The position numbers were made by a program, and so were the translations under genes. The notes beneath the pieces were generated by a model. The model had not been told where the DNA came from, searched no databases, and saw only the letters and a list, made by a program, of their open reading frames with translations. 9,054 nucleotides of DNA from CAZDUS01 sp964609375 (GTDB lineage: Bacteria > Verrucomicrobiota > Kiritimatiellia > CAIKKV01 > CAITUY01): contig CAZSSA010000090.1 of NCBI GenBank assembly GCA_964609375.1, positions 1 through 9,054 of the forward strand, read 5' to 3'. Shown here piece by piece: positions 7,201 to 9,054 of this stretch. Numbering within the stretch: position 1 is the stretch's first letter; each line of letters starts with the position of its first letter.

Positions 7201-7891
7201 GGTTAAGAAGTCTGTTTGGGTGGTGGGCGGTGACGGGTGGGCGTATGACATCGGGTATGGCGGTTTGGATCATGTGCTGGCCTCGGGACGCAACATCAAG
7301 GTGCTGGTGCTGGATACCGAAGTGTATTCCAACACGGGTGGCCAGGCGTCGAAGTCCACGCCGATGGGCGCGGTGGCCAAGTTTGCGGCGGGCGGCAAGC
7401 CCTCCATGAAGAAAGACCTTGCCATGATCTCGATGACATACGGCAACATCTATGTGGCCACAGTGGCGTTGGGCGCCAATCCGGCGCAGTGTGTAAAGGC
7501 CTTTATGGAAGCCGAGCAGTATGATGGCCCGGCGATCATCATTGCCTACTCCCATTGTATCGCGCACGGGATTGACATGACGTCAGGGATGCAGGGACAG
7601 AAGGATGCTGTGAACTCTGCACACTTCCCCTTGTACCGGCATAATCCTGACTTGACTGCCCAGGGGAAGAATCCACTGGTGCTGGACAGCAAGGCTCCGA
7701 CGATGAAGTTCAGCGAGCATGCAATGAAGGAAAATCGTTTCCGGGTGTTGAAGCAGATGAATCCCGAGCATGCGGCCAAGTTGATGGGTATTGCCGATAA
7801 GAAGGTGCTGGCCAAGTATGACATGTTGCAGAAGCTGGCGGCGATGGCGCCTTGTGCCGGCGACGTGGCTGCGACAGAGCCGAAAGCCTGA
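4271..7891 (+). CDS. nifJ: Pyruvate:ferredoxin (flavodoxin) oxidoreductase, single-chain homodimeric type
   Basis: This enzyme oxidises pyruvate with CoA to acetyl-CoA and CO2 and passes two electrons to ferredoxin or flavodoxin. It is oxygen-sensitive, cytoplasmic and central to anaerobic fermentation. The chain is 1206 residues and the domains run in the usual order. An N-terminal pyrimidine-binding domain has IYPITPSS (T32), the catalytic E65 and the substrate arginine R115. Next come the transketolase-C-like and gamma domains (SKEF, GLGSDGTVGANK, SHLRFG). A 2[4Fe-4S] ferredoxin domain has CIQCGQC...C (C696, 699, 702, 706) and CTGCGAC...C (C752, 755, 758, 762). A C-terminal pyrophosphate-binding domain has GDGWAYD (D988) and N1021. 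The proximal cluster ligands are C831, C834, C859 and C1096, spaced as in the Desulfovibrio africanus enzyme. Oddities are an extra loop of about ten residues after C762, a CxCxxC at 962-967, and a chain ending before most of the protective C-terminal extension of the D. africanus protein. The gene stands alone, about 250 bp after xylA, and ends at a strong terminator. Confidence 0.97.
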   Translation: MADKKMIMVDGNQGVANIAHATNEVCAIYPITPSSAMGEWADEYTAAGMKNIWGTIPEVVEMQSEGGASGAVHGALTSGALTTTFTASQGLLLMIPNMYKIAGELTSTVFHVTARSLACQGLSIFGDHSDVMAVRQTGFAMLASASVQEAHDFALIAQAATLQSRVPFVHFFDGFRTSHEVQKIEEIPVDTIRAMITDELVFAHRQRALSPDRPMIRGTAQNPDVYFQGRETVNKYYDACPGIVQRTMDQFAKLTGRQYKLFDYVGAADAERVIVIMGSGAETVHETVEALAAKGEKVGVLKVRLFRPWDIKTFVQTLPATVRSIAVLDRTKEPGSIGEPMYEDVRTAIGEAQSSKLMQTKFYPLVLGGRYGLGSKEFTPAMVKAVFDNLVSGQKNHFTVGINDDVTKLSLSYDPAFQLEHKGRIEAMFYGLGSDGTVGANKNSIKIIGDDTDFSAQGYFVYDSKKAGTITVSHLRFGPGLIRSPYLCTKADFVACHNFSFVEKYDMLASAKEGATFLLASPYSATEVWNHLPDELAQQVIDKKIKFYVIDAVKLAADLGLGARINTLMQTCFFAISGVLPQAEAVEGLKKAIKKSYGRKGEEVVQSNFKAVDAAVASLQEVKVPGKVAGKVKMPAVVPSDSPEFVKTVTATLIKQKGDSLPVSLMPDDGTWPTGTTQYEKRNIAVEIPGWNADLCIQCGQCSLVCPHAAIRVKAYDGKCLGGAPKTFKSSDAKGKEFAGMKFTVQVAPEDCTGCGACVWNCPGRERDKATKQETGKRAIMMVPQLPLRENEVENFKFFLGIPETDTKLYKKDTVKGSQFVKPLFEFSGACAGCGETPYIKLLTQLVGDRLYIANATGCTSIYGGNLPTTPYCKREDGRGPCWANSLFEDNAEFGFGMRLAVDKFNEFALEMIDKILGGACGDAKIDKALLEAIKAADQSGQAGIEDQRARVAVLKKQLAGCKCDLCGQLASVADYLVKKSVWVVGGDGWAYDIGYGGLDHVLASGRNIKVLVLDTEVYSNTGGQASKSTPMGAVAKFAAGGKPSMKKDLAMISMTYGNIYVATVALGANPAQCVKAFMEAEQYDGPAIIIAYSHCIAHGIDMTSGMQGQKDAVNSAHFPLYRHNPDLTAQGKNPLVLDSKAPTMKFSEHAMKENRFRVLKQMNPEHAAKLMGIADKKVLAKYDMLQKLAAMAPCAGDVAATEPKA

Positions 7892-7919
7892 ACGGGATGC
7901 CAGGGTGGAAGCGTGAGTC

Positions 7920-7952
7920 AAGAGGCGCCGGGTGACCGGCGCCTCTTTTTTT
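7920..7952 (+). terminator. Strong intrinsic terminator after the oxidoreductase gene
   Basis: A perfect 12-bp GC-rich stem (AAGAGGCGCCGG at 7920-7931 with its complement at 7936-7947) closed by a GTGA loop of the stable GNRA type. T residues run without a break from 7946 to 7952. It begins 28 nt after the stop codon. GTC and GAC just outside the structure (7917-7919, 7953-7955) add weak outer symmetry, and on the other strand an A run precedes the stem. It separates the oxidoreductase transcript from the permease gene. Confidence 0.95.
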
Positions 7953-8015
7953 GACGTGGGTAATCAACGTTGGGATAGACGGCCGTGTCTCGAAAGAGTA
8001 GTAACAACGAAGTTC

Positions 8016-8044
8016 TTGATCCATGTGAGAATGGATTATTTAAT
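8016..8044 (+). promoter_or_regulatory. Sigma70-type promoter of the permease gene
   Basis: TTGATC (8016-8021, 4 of 6) and TTTAAT (8039-8044, 5 of 6) are separated by an ideal 17 bp. They lie between the terminator and the permease start. Transcription would begin near 8051, giving a short leader of about 16 nt with AGGA at 8054-8057 as ribosome-binding site. Confidence 0.6.
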
Positions 8045-8067
8045 TCTGTCTACAGGAATACCAATTT

Positions 8068-8964
8068 ATGGACTTTGAGCCCATTGTATTGATCGGCGCT
8101 TTTCTGCTTGCGCTATTTGTGGGTGGTTTGACGGGGATTTTCGGAGTGGGGGGTGGATTCCTGATGACTCCGTGCCTGGTGATCTTTCTGAAAGTGCCGA
8201 GTGCCGTTGCGGTGGGCACCGATTTACTGGTGATTTTAGCCACGAGTTCGGTCGGCTTGTTTCGTCGGCTTGGCACGAGGACGGTAGACCACAAGTTGGC
8301 AGTCATTGGCAGCGTTGGCAGTGTGGTGGGGGTGCTGATTGGGCAACAGTTGCTGCAGTATTTGAAAGGATTGCCGCCCATCCGACTGGCGGGTAGAGAA
8401 CAGAATGCCTTGGAGTACATATTGCTGTGGATGTTTTTGATTTTTCTGTGCTGGGTAGTGTGGCTGCTCTATTTTGATTACCGGCGGAGCCGTGAGATGG
8501 GGGCAATACCCCATGACCGTTTTCCGCTTTTTTCCCGTATACCCATCGGCCCGCGAGTGAAGTTTTCCACCGTGGAGGCAGGGGCGTTGTCGTTGCCGGC
8601 TCTGCTGGCTCTGGGTGGAGGCATTGGTGTTTTGATTGGGCTTTTAGGGGTAGGCGGCGGGGTGTTGTGGTTGCCGGCATTGTTCTATCTGGTGGGGCAG
8701 AGAACATCAGCGGCGGCGGGGACAAGCCTGATGATCGTTTGGATTTCCGCCATGGTTGGGAGCAGTTTGAATGTGTCGCATGGCAATGTTGACTGGCGGC
8801 TGTGCGGCGTGATGTTGGCAGGCGGCGTGCTGGGAAGCTGGTACGGTACCCATGTCGGGCTAAGGCTCGCGGGTGCCCGCATGAAGTATTATTTTATCTA
8901 TGTTGTCCTTGCGGCTGTTACGATCGTGGCCGTGCGCGTGGGATCGATGACGCTGGGGAGGTGA
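8068..8964 (+). CDS. TauE/SafE-family membrane permease (putative anion/sulfonate exporter)
   Basis: This is a polytopic inner-membrane protein of 298 residues, slightly longer than many family members. It has roughly eight hydrophobic segments in two homologous halves. Each half carries the family's glycine signature, GIFGVGGGFLMTPCL (G26-G30 region) and GLLGVGGGVLWLPAL (G194-G198 region), about 168 residues apart. Each is followed by a small-residue helix ending in AVGTDLL or AAGTSLM. A very hydrophobic helix (about 112-134) and a basic, hydrophilic linker (about 136-165) join the halves. Characterised relatives export sulfoacetate, sulfite or related anions, but substrates vary widely and none can be read from this sequence. 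The ATG at 8068 follows AGGA by 10 nt and a good promoter. A strong terminator upstream makes it a separate transcription unit from the oxidoreductase, so a shared function is not implied. No intrinsic terminator is visible after it within the window. Confidence 0.88.
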   Translation: MDFEPIVLIGAFLLALFVGGLTGIFGVGGGFLMTPCLVIFLKVPSAVAVGTDLLVILATSSVGLFRRLGTRTVDHKLAVIGSVGSVVGVLIGQQLLQYLKGLPPIRLAGREQNALEYILLWMFLIFLCWVVWLLYFDYRRSREMGAIPHDRFPLFSRIPIGPRVKFSTVEAGALSLPALLALGGGIGVLIGLLGVGGGVLWLPALFYLVGQRTSAAAGTSLMIVWISAMVGSSLNVSHGNVDWRLCGVMLAGGVLGSWYGTHVGLRLAGARMKYYFIYVVLAAVTIVAVRVGSMTLGR

Positions 8965-8973
8965 GGGGGGGGG
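8965..8973 (+). repeat. G9 homopolymer directly after the permease stop
   Basis: Nine consecutive G immediately follow the TGA. Such tracts slip easily in replication and sequencing, but this one lies outside the coding region, so length changes would not alter the permease. Confidence 0.85.
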
Positions 8974-8977
8974 AATC

Positions 8978-9006
8978 CAGAAGTCAGGATTCAGGAGTCA
9001 GGGATT
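8978..9006. repeat. Short tandem array of 7-bp repeats (CAGRANT type)
   Basis: Four adjacent units are visible: CAGAAGT (8978-8984), CAGGATT (8985-8991), CAGGAGT (8992-8998) and CAGGGATT (8999-9006, one base longer). Alternate units match best, giving a 14-bp super-period. It is intergenic, 13 bp after the permease stop. It resembles the start of a dispersed intergenic heptamer repeat, but one short array cannot show that. Confidence 0.6.
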
Positions 9007-9029
9007 GTGGAAGAGCGGGAATAGTGGTT

Positions 9030-9054
9030 ATGCGTGTTTTGATTGTACTTATTA
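9030..9054 (+). CDS. Possible 5' end of a further gene, cut by the window edge
   Basis: An ATG at 9030 opens eight codons (MRVLIVLI) before the window ends, with a weak purine-rich GGGA at 9017-9020 upstream. The hydrophobic run would suit either the first strand of a Rossmann-like protein or a signal or membrane segment. Too little is present to say it is a real gene. Confidence 0.3.

Noticed and set aside
1..9054. CRISPR arrays, tRNA or rRNA genes, insertion sequences, toxin-antitoxin or phage-defence genes
   Set aside because: Reading both strands, I saw no regularly spaced repeats with spacers, no cloverleaf or rRNA-like segment, no transposase and no terminal inverted repeats. All long frames are accounted for by metabolic, regulatory and transport genes.

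Overview
The window is an ordinary-looking metabolic stretch of a bacterial chromosome. It is most likely a fragment of an assembled (probably metagenomic) genome from a fermentative anaerobe. This rests on a complete pyruvate:ferredoxin oxidoreductase, a xylose isomerase pathway and the absence of any respiratory gene. The xylulokinase belongs to the variant subgroup I associate with Bacteroidetes and PVC-type bacteria, and the GC content looks moderately high. I lean towards a PVC-type anaerobe (Kiritimatiellota, Lentisphaerota or Verrucomicrobiota), but that is a weak inference and no taxonomic marker is present.

Layout. A cupin/AraC-family regulator lies on the minus strand at the left edge (3-899). 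It is divergent from a two-gene xylose operon, xylB (1015-2502) and xylA (2536-3864). The 115 bp between regulator and operon holds two direct repeats exactly 21 bp apart plus an inverted partial copy, a typical arrangement for AraC-type operators. After xylA comes a run of 100 N (3893-3992) flanked on both sides by the same 55 bp. This looks like an assembly join rather than biology: the real DNA is probably continuous with one copy of the 55-mer. A hairpin-rich untranslated stretch of about 250 bp follows. Next is a 1206-residue pyruvate:ferredoxin oxidoreductase (4271-7891) closed by a textbook intrinsic terminator. A separate promoter then drives a TauE/SafE-family membrane permease (8068-8964). 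The right edge holds a G9 tract, a short array of 7-bp repeats and perhaps the first codons of another gene.

How the genes fit together. XylA converts D-xylose to D-xylulose and XylB phosphorylates it to xylulose 5-phosphate, which enters the pentose phosphate pathway. The pyruvate made downstream can be oxidised by the oxidoreductase to acetyl-CoA, CO2 and reduced ferredoxin or flavodoxin. The regulator probably controls xylBA. No xylose transporter is in the window. The permease has its own promoter behind a strong terminator, so it is probably functionally separate.

I found no new multi-gene system. The points most worth a second look are the assembly join, the 21-bp operator repeats, a CxCxxC cysteine cluster in the oxidoreductase where the well-studied homologue has none, the stacked hairpins after xylA, and the heptamer array at the right end.
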